From: Pogona vitticeps
Taxonomy: Eukaryota; Chordata; Lepidosauria; Squamata; Agamidae
DNA length: 64,000 nt
Direction: 5' to 3'
Assembly: GCF_051106095.1 (NCBI RefSeq)
Contig: NC_135786.1
Location: forward strand, 202,297,501 to 202,361,500
The notes beneath the pieces were generated by a model. The model ran no database searches, was not told the origin of the DNA, and saw only the letters and a list, made by a program, of their open reading frames with translations. A program made the position numbers and the translations under genes. Every line of letters begins with the position of its first letter. Within the stretch, counting starts at the first letter, position 1. Shown piece by piece: positions 55,066 through 64,000 of the stretch.

Positions 55066-55668
55066 TTATTTTCCCTTCTCCCTCATTTAATTTTGCCAAC
55101 ATGTTGAAAAGAAAAAAAATATTGGAGTTAGCAGGAGGGCATGTGAGTTCAGTTCAGTTCTGGTACTCAACATAATTTTTTGGCTCAGCAGTTTTTATTT
55201 ACAATTATGGTTGTGCACTAGACTCAAACAAATCTGAAATCCTGAACCTAACTAACATGATTCAGACTGATTATATGAAAACCAGCAAAAATCCACAATA
55301 GGATTCTAACCAAAATTCTGTTGCATTACTTAGTCCACATAAGTCTGATGATGTCATCAGCCCCAACCCAACAAATTTTTGTAAATAAAACATTTCTAAT
55401 TCCCTGGCAAAGGTCCTGAAGCTCCTGTAGAATCCCCTTCATTTTTAGGAGGCTGCAAGGGGCTGCAGGATGGGGAAGACATCTTACATGAAATTGCTGC
55501 TGCTGGCGCTGTCATCCCTGCAATAGCAATTTTCAGTCATCAAAAACTTCTGTCTCTTCAATAATTAGTTCCACAGCCCTCAGTGGCTTCCAAATGATAA
55601 AAGGGATGCCATAGGGGGATGATGATATCATCAGATTTACATGGTCTAACTTACAAAACAGGATTTCG

Positions 55669-55676
55669 GCCAATAT

Positions 55677-55736
<60 letters not shown>

Positions 55737-55790
55737 TATGTCATTACAGAACAAATTAAATATTAAATATAGAACAAATCCAACTGAATA
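55669..55790 (-). repeat. (TTTA)n run with L2-like tail remnant
   Basis: About 62 bp of tatt units (55673-55735), then decayed sequence that may be an antisense LINE tail. Confidence 0.5.
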
Positions 55791-56588
55791 ACTAAACTTG
55801 CATAAACTGCACTGCTAAGTTTGCCAACCTAATGGCTCAAGTCCTGTTATGTTACTGGCCTCTGTGGAAGGGTGAAGATGTCATCAGGAGGGGGTGATTT
55901 TTGTTAATGAAAACTATTTCTGTCCTATGGCTTTTCAGATTGTATAACTCTCTTTCTGTCCCACAGCTTTTTTGACTTCTATGTAATCCTTTTCATTGTC
56001 TAGACATTGTGGAAGCCATGGGAGGATGTCTTTAATGACCAAAATTAATGAAATAATCAATTAATTACCAAAATTAAAGACCAGTGATGTCATCTTGCAG
56101 TGGTGCTTTTCAGTAAAAACTTCTTCCCTCCAGCCCAGAACTCTTATGGCTTCCCCACAATGAAAAGAATTGCATAGGAGTCAGAAATCTGCAGGACAGA
56201 AGTAGGAAGTTCTTAATTACTGAAATCTGTCCTCTGCTGGTGACATCACCACCTTTCTGCAGTAAGTTACTCAGCAGGATTTCAGCCAACATTTATATTG
56301 ATAAGATGTTTTTATGCTGTTCTGAATTAGATCATTAATAATTATTAATTCTTTTCAGGGCTCACCAGGAATTAAACTTCCCATGGCCTTTTAAGGTGCA
56401 CATGGACACCTTCCCAAATGAATTATTAGGAGTGAAAATGAGTTCATAATCTACATGAAGACTTGTGCTTCTGACCCACCATTCCAACAAATACAAACCA
56501 CACTTCCTTTTATACAGAGAACTACACCAAAAAGTTAACTTTTAAAAAAAATCTCTGAGATGAAATTATCAGTGGTGAAAACAAGACA

Positions 56589-56851
56589 ATGAGATTTATG
56601 AAGCAAGATTTTGTCATGATGGTTTTGGGGATTGTGGTTTATGTAGCTGATGTTGGAGCTGATCTTTGGGTAGCAAAAACTTATTTCTGTGGAGAGCAAT
56701 ATTTATGGTGTGCTATTATATTGGTCACAGGATTTATTTCATCAGTAGTTGTCCAGTTTTTCAGTTACATTTGGTTTAAAGAAGATAATGCTGAACAATT
56801 GAATTGGACCTTATTCTTATTACATTTCTTGCATGGTGGAATATTTACAAG
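56589..56851 (+). CDS. XKR9: XKR9 first coding exon (gene continues beyond the window)
   Basis: XK-related membrane protein. In mammals XKR9 is a caspase-activated phospholipid scramblase at the plasma membrane (known for the family). 263 nt encode residues 1-87, MRFMKQDFVMMVLGIVVYVA through LHFLHGGIFT plus two bases of Arg88, then donor GTAAGT. Two hydrophobic helices are visible (about 9-28 and 38-62). The start aligns with human MKYTKQNF and has A at -3. A plausible splice acceptor (ttcttttcag, ending at 56359) lies upstream, so the exon may begin with about 230 nt of leader. The following exon (human YWFALKRGYH region) was sought in all plus frames to the window end and not found, so intron 1 is longer than 7 kb. 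The caspase site lies in the missing part. Confidence 0.95.
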
Positions 56852-57522
56852 GTAAGTACAAAACCTGAGATATAGAAAGAATATTCGGCTGTGTAATGGT
56901 ACAGTAAAGTGGTTTTTCATGCAGTGGGTGTGAGGGTGATGACATTTCATCTTATGATTGGTTGAACTTTCTTTTGATACAGGGCTGTGACCAACAGAAG
57001 GGTTTGTAGTTTTTACTTCCTGGGTTTCTAGGAAGGAGGAGGTCAGGAAGGACAGGTAGAAGAAACTGTGGTCTAGGAAAGAAGCACCCAAGCGAAAAAG
57101 TCAGGATCCAAGAAAGAAGGAAGGAAAGTGGAGTGATTCAAAAGGAAGGAAGAGACAAGAAGGTGGGAGGAATGACACTGAGTGGGATGGAAAGCTAGAA
57201 AACATAATTGATATCCATGAGAAGTATTTACATTCCAGAGTTACAGAAGTGAGAGGGAAATGCTTCTCATTTTGAATTTTTGAAATACCTAGTCACATCT
57301 GTGGCTGTAATTATCTGTTTCATGTGTATTAAAGATTTTGGAAATTTAATGGACTTATATCACATGTCTGATATAATAGGACTGTGGCATCTGTGGGATC
57401 AGTACCCACGATTTCAAATACCTGCTGTTTGAAAATATTCAATAAATCCCTCCAGAAATATGCATTTCCAAGGTATATTAGTAGAACTGGTCACTAGAAA
57501 GAACCAGAGACTATACAGTATA
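56852..57522. other. XKR9 intron 1, first part
   Basis: Purine-rich (aggaaggaggaggtcagg, aagaaaggaaggaaag words). No gene or repeat family recognised. Confidence 0.4.
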
Positions 57523-58303
57523 CAGTGGTGTCTTGACTTATGACCATAATCCATTCGAGAAGATGGGAGTAACTTGAAATGGTTGTAAGTCGAAGCACCA
57601 TTTCTCATTGAAATGCATTGAAACCCCATTAATCCGTTCCGGCCAGAAAAAAAAAACCCAAATTAAATAAAAATAAAATAAAACACTGCAAACCCCTTAA
57701 GAACATGCTGGGGCCGAAAAAACAAACACACCCAAAACAAACGAACAAACAAACAAACACAGCCAGCCCCAGTAGAATGCTATGGGGCTAGGGAAAAACA
57801 CTCAAACTCCCTGCCCATAGCCAGCCCCAGTGGAATGCCCTGGGGCTGGGAAAACACACACACACACACACACCCATACAGCCAGCCCCAGCGGAACGCC
57901 ATAGAGCTGGGGAAAAAAAATACAAAAACAACCCCCCTCCCACACACAGCCAGCCCGAACGCGATGTGGCTGGGAAAAACAAACACACCAAAACACAAAA
58001 AACATCACAGCATAGAAACATAACTCCCCCCAAACCCAAACCCACCCTTCAAAACAAAGTAAAGAAAGCAGCTCCAGGCAGTCCCGAAGCCTCCTCCGAC
58101 ACACTCACTCTAACCATTAGGGCGAAAGAACTACAAAGAAGCATCCCCTTTGCCTACCAACAGTTAGCAAATTTGAATTCCCTGCCTTTTTTTGGTTGCA
58201 ACTCGAAGCTCCAGTCGCAAGTCGAAGCAAAATTTTGCAGCTGGAGCTGGTCGCAACTCAAAATGGTCGTAAGTTGGGACATGCATAAGTCGAGGCACCA
58301 CTG
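57523..58303. mobile_element. Tigger-like element (781 bp) with tandem modules
   Basis: Left end cagtggtgtcttgacttatg and right end cataagtcgaggcaccactg are TIRs; TA flanks the left end and lies one base beyond the right end. Inside, a module starting agccagcccc recurs at 57761, 57819, 57880 and 57948 (58-68 bp spacing), separated by A/C-rich spacers. Confidence 0.8.
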
Positions 58304-58360
58304 GTACATGTGTGTGTTCTGTGCAATCAAGTCAGAACTGACTTATAGTGAACCTAATAG

Positions 58361-58364
58361 GGCT

Positions 58365-58407
<43 letters not shown>

Positions 58408-58575
58408 TTTGATTTTTATCCCAATGTTAGTATTGATCAAGATGGAAAATAGAACAAAAGACTAAGTAGAAGTAAGAGTCAAGTATAGACAGAATGCCTG
58501 CCTAAAGAGCCAAGTCTTTAATTGGCTCTTGAAAACACCCAGTGAGTGTGCCAGGAAGATCTCTGATGGCAAGCT
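58361..58575 (-). mobile_element. L2/CR1-like LINE 3' end
   Basis: (TTTA)n run (58365-58410), then gatttttatcccaatg and agagccaagtctttaattgg, ttgaaaacacccagtgag: the antisense tail seen also at 11.1 kb. Confidence 0.6.
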
Positions 58576-58638
58576 GTTCCAAAGCTGAGGAACAGCTTGC
58601 CGTCATTTCCATTTCCAATAGAAAGTACTGTAGTAGTA

Positions 58639-58885
58639 CAGTGGACCCCTCGACTTACAGACAGCTCCACTTACAGACTTCTTTGGCCGCAAAATTTAGG
58701 TTCGACTTGCAGCCGGAGAATCGACCTACAGACTGGAAAAAAACCCCAAAATGGAACAAAAATGGCCGGTTACGGATTAATCGGTTTTCAATGCATTGTA
58801 GGTCAATGGAGACTCAACTTAAAGACTTTTCGACCTGCAGCCACTGTTCCAATATGGATTAATTCCGTAAGTCTAGGGTCCACTG
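58639..58885. mobile_element. Tigger-like MITE (247 bp), TA-flanked
   Basis: Ends cagtggacccctcgacttac and gtaagtctagggtccactg, with TA at 58637-58638 and 58886-58887. A different family from the caccactg-ended elements nearby. Confidence 0.88.
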
Positions 58886-59755
58886 TAATGCCTGTTTGGT
58901 CACATGATTTTCCAGAGTAACAATGTGGCATACTATTATTTTAAACCTATTTCTTATCATATTCTAGCCAGTGATGAAATTTAGACCGTGCGAACATAGT
59001 GTATGATCTAGGAGCAGCCAGGCTGAAAGCTGGTGTTATTGGACTATAACTCATATTAGTCCTCAGCAGCAGAGGACTAATATGAGTGATGAGGGGAGTT
59101 TACTAACCAGGCAGCTGTCTTAATTCTTACTTTTTATTCTTAGATGTTGACCAGCTTGACCATGATTATAGTCCAGATTTACACTTCATGATATTTCCAA
59201 CTAGTGGTGGTCTAAATTGACTTCTGGACTAATATATCATGAAGATAAGGCTGGGTCATCACCCATATTCAAGCTGGAAGACTGAACAAAGAATAATTAA
59301 ATAATAGCCCATTTGGTTTCTAAAACCAGTGATGGTGTTCTTTATGTAGTTCATGTACTATTTGATTCATACCCCAGTTACTTAATCTATCAGACATTGG
59401 TATTGCCATGTTCTGAGTGCAGAACATACTCAGCTAACAGCGGTGCCCAGCTTTGGGATTGTTGTACATAACAGAGTGGAGGGTAAAGTAAGTGAATAAA
59501 AATGCCCGTTGAATTTCAGTGGACATTGAAGGCTGTTTTAAAATTAGTGTACATACACACTGAGATCTAAAATGTGGAGCAGCTACAGTAGATTGCAATC
59601 TGGCATGGATCAAAGGTTTTATTGCTCGTAGACTGTATTATATAGATACACATTCTATATCTACTCCACTTCAAAAACTGAAGAGGATGAGTGGAGCTCA
59701 GGAGTCTATGTTTGTGAAACAATTTCTATGATTGATGACTTGAAATGACTTAATG

Positions 59756-60460
59756 AAAGTGAAAAGTGCTAAAGCAGGACTGCAACTGAACATTAAGAAA
59801 ATCATGACTACAGAAAGAATTACACAGCTTTAATGTTGACAATGAAGAAATTGAAATAGTTAAAGATTTTGTGTACTTTGGGTTAATCATCAACCCAAAG
59901 GGAGACTGCAGCAAACAAATGAGAAGACGATTGAGAGTTGGAAGGGCAGCAATGAAGGAATTAGAAAAGATAATCAAATCTAGGATGTGTTGCTGGAGAC
60001 CAAGACCAAGATCATCCACACTCTTGCATTCCCAATCACCATGTGTGAGTGTGAAAACTGGATAGTAAAGGAAGCTAGCAGTAAAAAAAATTGATTTGTT
60101 TGAAGTATGGTGCTGGAGGAGAGCCTTGCAGATACCCTGGACAGCCAGAAAGAGAAACAAGGGGGTCCTAGATCAAATCAAGCCTTTTTGTCTGGAGATA
60201 AAAATGTTAAAACTGAGGTTGTCCTACTATGGACACATCATGAGAAGGCAGGATTCTCTGGAAAAGACAAGAATGCTGGGAAAGATTGAAGGCAGCAGGA
60301 AAAGACAAAGGCCAAATATGAGATGCATTGACTCTCAAAAGGAAGCTGCCGGCTTGAGTTTGCAAGAGCCAAGCATGAATGTTGAAGACAGGACATTGTG
60401 CAGATCACTCATTCATAGGTTGACATAAATTGGTGACTATATGATGGCATATAACAACAG
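59756..60460 (+). mobile_element. RTE-like LINE 3' part, decayed
   Basis: Plus-strand frames encode LQLNIKKIM, then LRLSYYGHIMRRQDSLEKTR and GKIEGSRKRQRPNMRCIDSQ, the end of RTE-type reverse transcriptase, broken by stops and frame changes. Closer to the 5.1 kb copy than to the BovB copies, so a separate, older lineage. Confidence 0.8.
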
Positions 60461-61325
60461 CACATAAAGCAGTCCAGATTTAAAATGACACATTTGTAAA
60501 ACTTCTTTTGATCTTCATTTCTATTTAATTCTCCTCTTTATTTCCAATTATAAATTGATCAGGCTTTCAAAAAAGCAAAACATTAATACTGTACCTTTAA
60601 ATTCTTCTAAATTACAAAGTTGAAGAACAAGTTTATATTTGTACACCCATGAAGTCATTGTAAGCTGATTGCAGCCCATCAATTTCTCCTTCGGTAAATT
60701 ATGAATCCCAGTCAGCACCTTACTTCATGGGAATTCTTGCCGGAAGTCCAAAAGTCGCCTCACACTTTATCAAACTTCTCAGCTGTGAACATGGGAGCAT
60801 TTATGTAAGGCAGCCAGCTTGGCCCAATACACAGCTTGAATAAACTCAGGATTAGATGGATGAGTGTGTGCGTGAATAACAGATTGATTCACTCTAGCAT
60901 ATTTTCTGGAAAATACAAGGACTATACTGATGCCCAGATACGGGATGCAAGAACCAGATGTTTCGTATTTTCAGCTGAAGATGTTTATGGGCTATTGTCA
61001 TTTGGAAAAATAAATGTGTGTGAGCACAATTCAAGAAAGCAATCCTATCCAGACATAATTGTTTCTAGTTTTCACATATTAAATTCAAAGCTATTAATGT
61101 GGTGTCTATGGTTTCTGTCTGTGCTGCAAGCATTCTCAAAGGGATAGGGATCAGTTCTTGATGCTTTAGATTGTTGCTGCTAAGTCTTCTTAATGTACTG
61201 AAACAATTGACTTGGTAGGCGATCTATGTTGGAAACTAGACAGAAGAATATGTCCCTGTTGAGTCTGCAAGACCTCTCAGAACCTTCACGGTCATTGTCA
61301 ACAATATCCTTCTGAGTTGTTCTTC
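60461..61325. other. XKR9 intron 1, gene-free stretch
   Basis: A 103-codon frame at 60836-61147 has no recognised similarity and is probably chance. Confidence 0.4.
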
Positions 61326-62565
61326 TAGGATGTGGCCTGGAGGTACTGTTTAGCAGTGACTCTTGTCTTTTCTGCGGGGGTGAGCTCAGAGGGTGGTGCT
61401 GGAGAAGTATTCCTTGATGCCCTGGCCATTAACCTCAGGGTTCAGTTCTCCACCACTTACTATTTAACATATACAGGAGATTGCTGGGAGAGGCTGTCCA
61501 GAGTTTTGGATTTGGTGCTGTCAGTATGGTGAGGACACCCAACTCTATTTCTCCTTTCCATCTGATTTCAGATGGGTTGTTTTAGTCTTAAACTAGTGTC
61601 TGGGATGAGTAATGGACTGGATGGGGCAAAACAAACTGAAGCTTAATCTAGACAAAACAGAGATGTTCCTGGTCAGTTAAAAGGCTGATTAAGGAATAAA
61701 GATGCAACCTGTACTGGATGAGATTATACTCCCCTGAAAAACCACGTCTGCAGCTTGGGTGTGCTCCTGGATTCATCCATGAGCCAGGATGCCCAGGTCT
61801 CAATAGTGGCCAGGGGTGTGTTTGTACAGTTTTAATTAGTGTGCCAGCTGTTTCTATTGCTTGAGAAATCTGATCTCTCCATAGTGACACATGTCTTAGT
61901 TATATCTTGTTTAGAGTATTGTAACATGTGGTTTTGTGGGACTGTCTTGGGAAAGTGTTTGGAAACTACAGTAGGTCCAGGGTGCTGTGGCTAACTTGAG
62001 TGGAGCTGGTTATAGGGAGAACAGAAAATCTTTGTTACAACAGCTCTTCTGGCTAGTGGTCCAATTCCAGGTCAAATTCAAAGTACAGTACTGGATTTAA
62101 CCTTTAAAGACCTAATTGCGGTTATCTGAGGGAGCATATCTCTTCCTACCACCCTCTGTTCTGACTGGAAGAATATCTTTCTCTCACCCCCACTATCTTC
62201 ATAGGCACACTTGGTGCAGGTATGAGAGAGGGCCCTTTCAGTGGCTGCTCCCAGTCTACGGAAGTTCCTTCCATGGGAGGCCAGGGTGACCTCCTCCCTG
62301 CTGTCCTTTTGCCCAGGAAATGCCTTCCTTTTTCAGTGAGGTATTAATATATAAACTACTGCTCAGGAAGCTATTTTAAAGGGAAACTTACTCTTTTCTC
62401 TGTTTTAGATGTGTGCTTTTAAGTGGTTTCAGGAGGGTTTTGTTCTGTGGTTTTTAATAATTAACATGTTAAATCATTTTTAACAATGTGATTTTTATAT
62501 TTTGATTGCTTTAATATTTGTATTTTTACCATTAGTAAACTACTTTGAGTCTTTGTGCAGGCAGG
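61326..62565 (+). mobile_element. L2/CR1-like LINE, 3' half, decayed
   Basis: Pieces of L2-type reverse transcriptase can be read in changing frames: KTEMFLVS, LGVLLDSSMSQDAQVSIVAR, and further on the block gaccaattg-like / ctttaaagacctaattgcgg that encodes the FKVQY..FNL-type thumb region. The last 150 bp resemble an L2 3' tail. Confidence 0.65.
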
Positions 62566-63740
62566 CAGAAAGCAAGGAAGCAAGGTATAGGGCACCAGCA
62601 TCATCTTGGAGGAGGCATTCTTTCTTTGCTTGAAGAGAGAGAGAGAGATGGCATCTTCTAAGATGATATGTGCTGCAGTATATATATATACATCATCTTA
62701 AGATCAAAGTTAAGTGTGCTTTTCCAACAAAATTGTTGTTTTGGTCCAGTGTACTTTTATGCACATTCAGTCAGCCGAGTGATAAATTATAATTAATTTG
62801 TTTAATTGTCTCAGATTTTTTTCAGTAGGGTAGCAGCCAAGAGGAAGGAATTTGGAGAATGGGAGTGGGAACAAGACTGTGGTGTTTTAATAAAAACACA
62901 TTTATATCCACTTAATTTTTTTATTTTCAAATTCCATATCATAAAATTAATTAAATATATTTTTAAGTAGGCTTTTGTATTTATTTTCAGTTTTACATTG
63001 TTGTTGGTGTTAGTTTGTTGAAAGGGGTTGGATAATGGGGGGAAAGGTGGAGAAGCATGGTGGGTTTCTTAGAAATTAAAAAAGGGCTGTGATACCAAGA
63101 AGGATAGGAATCACTGCAATGGATGATCATGTATTGCAGAATCAGATAATTTTGAATGTATAGGATTGGATCCTGACGGATGATTGGTGACAATCTGCTA
63201 ATGCCAGCTAGAGGAAGGGAGAGGGTGATTTTTATCAGGCATTCCTCCTGCCGCGCCCTGTAGCCTCTAAAAATCTGTCCGGGTTCATTGGGGGACTTTC
63301 CACAGCAACCTGAAAGGCAAGGCGAGGGACTCTAGGGCTTACTGGGGAATTTTGTCTCCTCTTGTTTCATGAATTGGGGAAATCCTTTTGTTCTGGGAAC
63401 AGCAAGCTAGGAGGCAACCTGTTTAATCTGCATATTGTACACATCCGGAGGCTAGTCTCCTATTAAACTTTCACTGAGTGGAAAGTTTCCTAAGTGTCAT
63501 AACCTGGGATTGCTTGTGCATATTTTGCTACCCACAAGTAGTGATTTCCAGGAAGGGGGAAAAACACCTTTTCTCTCTGCTTGCACAACAGCAGTAGTTG
63601 CACAAGCAACAGTATTGTAACTGGCCCTTCAAATGAAAGAATTGTCCAGTAATGAAATCAGTAAAGTTCCATGAATAAGCAAAGCCATTGGAACCTTTTA
63701 GGCACCATGTGTATAAAGCAGCTACCTTTGGGTTAATGCT
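62566..63740. other. XKR9 intron 1, gene-free stretch
   Basis: Short (GA)n at 62634-62647 and (TA)n near 62680. No recognised gene. Confidence 0.4.
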
Positions 63741-63872
63741 GGATCGCTCAGTGACTTAGGTCTCTGGCTGCAGAGCTAGAGGTTGGGAGTTCGATTCCCC
63801 ACTGTGCCTACTTGATAGGGGCTGGACTCAATGATCCATAGGGTCCCTTCCTGCTGTGCAGTTCTAAAATCA
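63741..63872 (+). mobile_element. tRNA-derived SINE
   Basis: Reads ggatcgctcagtgacttagg (A-box-like), gggagttcgattccccact (B-box), then ggggctggactcaatgatcc. Same family as the antisense copy at 27288-27406. Confidence 0.8.
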
Positions 63873-64000
63873 GTATAATTATCATATGAGCAAGGACATC
63901 CTAATTACTCCCCAATCTGCTGATGAGATTTGCCAAGTTCAAGCACTAAAAGATTATTTTCAGGCTTCAACCCTGTATAACCTTAGCTTGCTGTAAGCCT

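Noticed and set aside
60836-61147. 103-codon ORF in XKR9 intron 1
   Set aside because: No recognisable domain or splice context, and it lies between decayed LINEs. Left as probable chance.
63741-63800. Possible functional tRNA gene
   Set aside because: A- and B-box words are present, but the sequence continues as a SINE body and a second copy lies at 27.3 kb. It is a tRNA-derived SINE.
56852-64000. Second coding exon of XKR9
   Set aside because: Looked for the YWFALKRGYH-type text and the following helices in all plus frames. Not present, so it lies beyond the window.

Overview
The window is nuclear DNA from a squamate reptile, most likely a lizard. The host genes are split into short exons with GT-AG introns. 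The interspersed repeats are typical of squamates: a tRNA-headed SINE of the Sauria type with perfect target-site duplications, BovB/RTE LINE copies, L2/CR1-like LINE 3' ends, and many small hAT-like and Tigger-like DNA elements. Nothing in the sequence allows a species call.

Three protein-coding genes were identified by reading exons in order and checking that splice phases close. TRAM1 (minus strand, 11962-29579) is complete: 11 coding exons, 1122 nt, 373 residues. LACTB2 (minus strand, 35175-47287) is complete: 7 coding exons, 867 nt, 288 residues, with all seven metal-ligand positions of the metallo-beta-lactamase fold present. XKR9 (plus strand) is represented only by its first coding exon (56589-56851); the later exons lie beyond the right edge. 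The order and orientation TRAM1(-) LACTB2(-) XKR9(+) match the human 8q13 neighbourhood.

Layout: 1-11860 is gene-free DNA downstream of TRAM1, with scattered repeat fossils. TRAM1 follows, with its GC- and CpG-rich promoter at about 27.8-30.3 kb. A 4.8 kb spacer (30.3-35.2 kb) holds an L2-like LINE end and two pieces of Tigger-like elements. LACTB2 follows, with a 1.2 kb Tigger-like transposon in intron 3 and a CpG-rich promoter at about 46.9-47.4 kb. From 47.5 to 56.6 kb the DNA holds a 1.3 kb BovB fragment and the Sauria SINE; it is either intergenic or the 5' non-coding part of XKR9. The rest (56.9-64 kb) is XKR9 intron 1, rich in DNA elements and LINE remains.

The three genes are not a pathway: TRAM1 helps proteins enter the ER, LACTB2 is a mitochondrial RNA-cleaving enzyme, and XKR9 belongs to the apoptotic lipid-scramblase family. 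I found no new biological system. The most interesting points are hammerhead-ribozyme-like remnants in Penelope-like repeat ends (2.9 kb and 15.9 kb), a Tigger-like element whose internal 90-bp minisatellite creates a false 295-codon ORF, a 320-bp fold-back inside TRAM1 intron 10, and several small transposons with exact target-site duplications.
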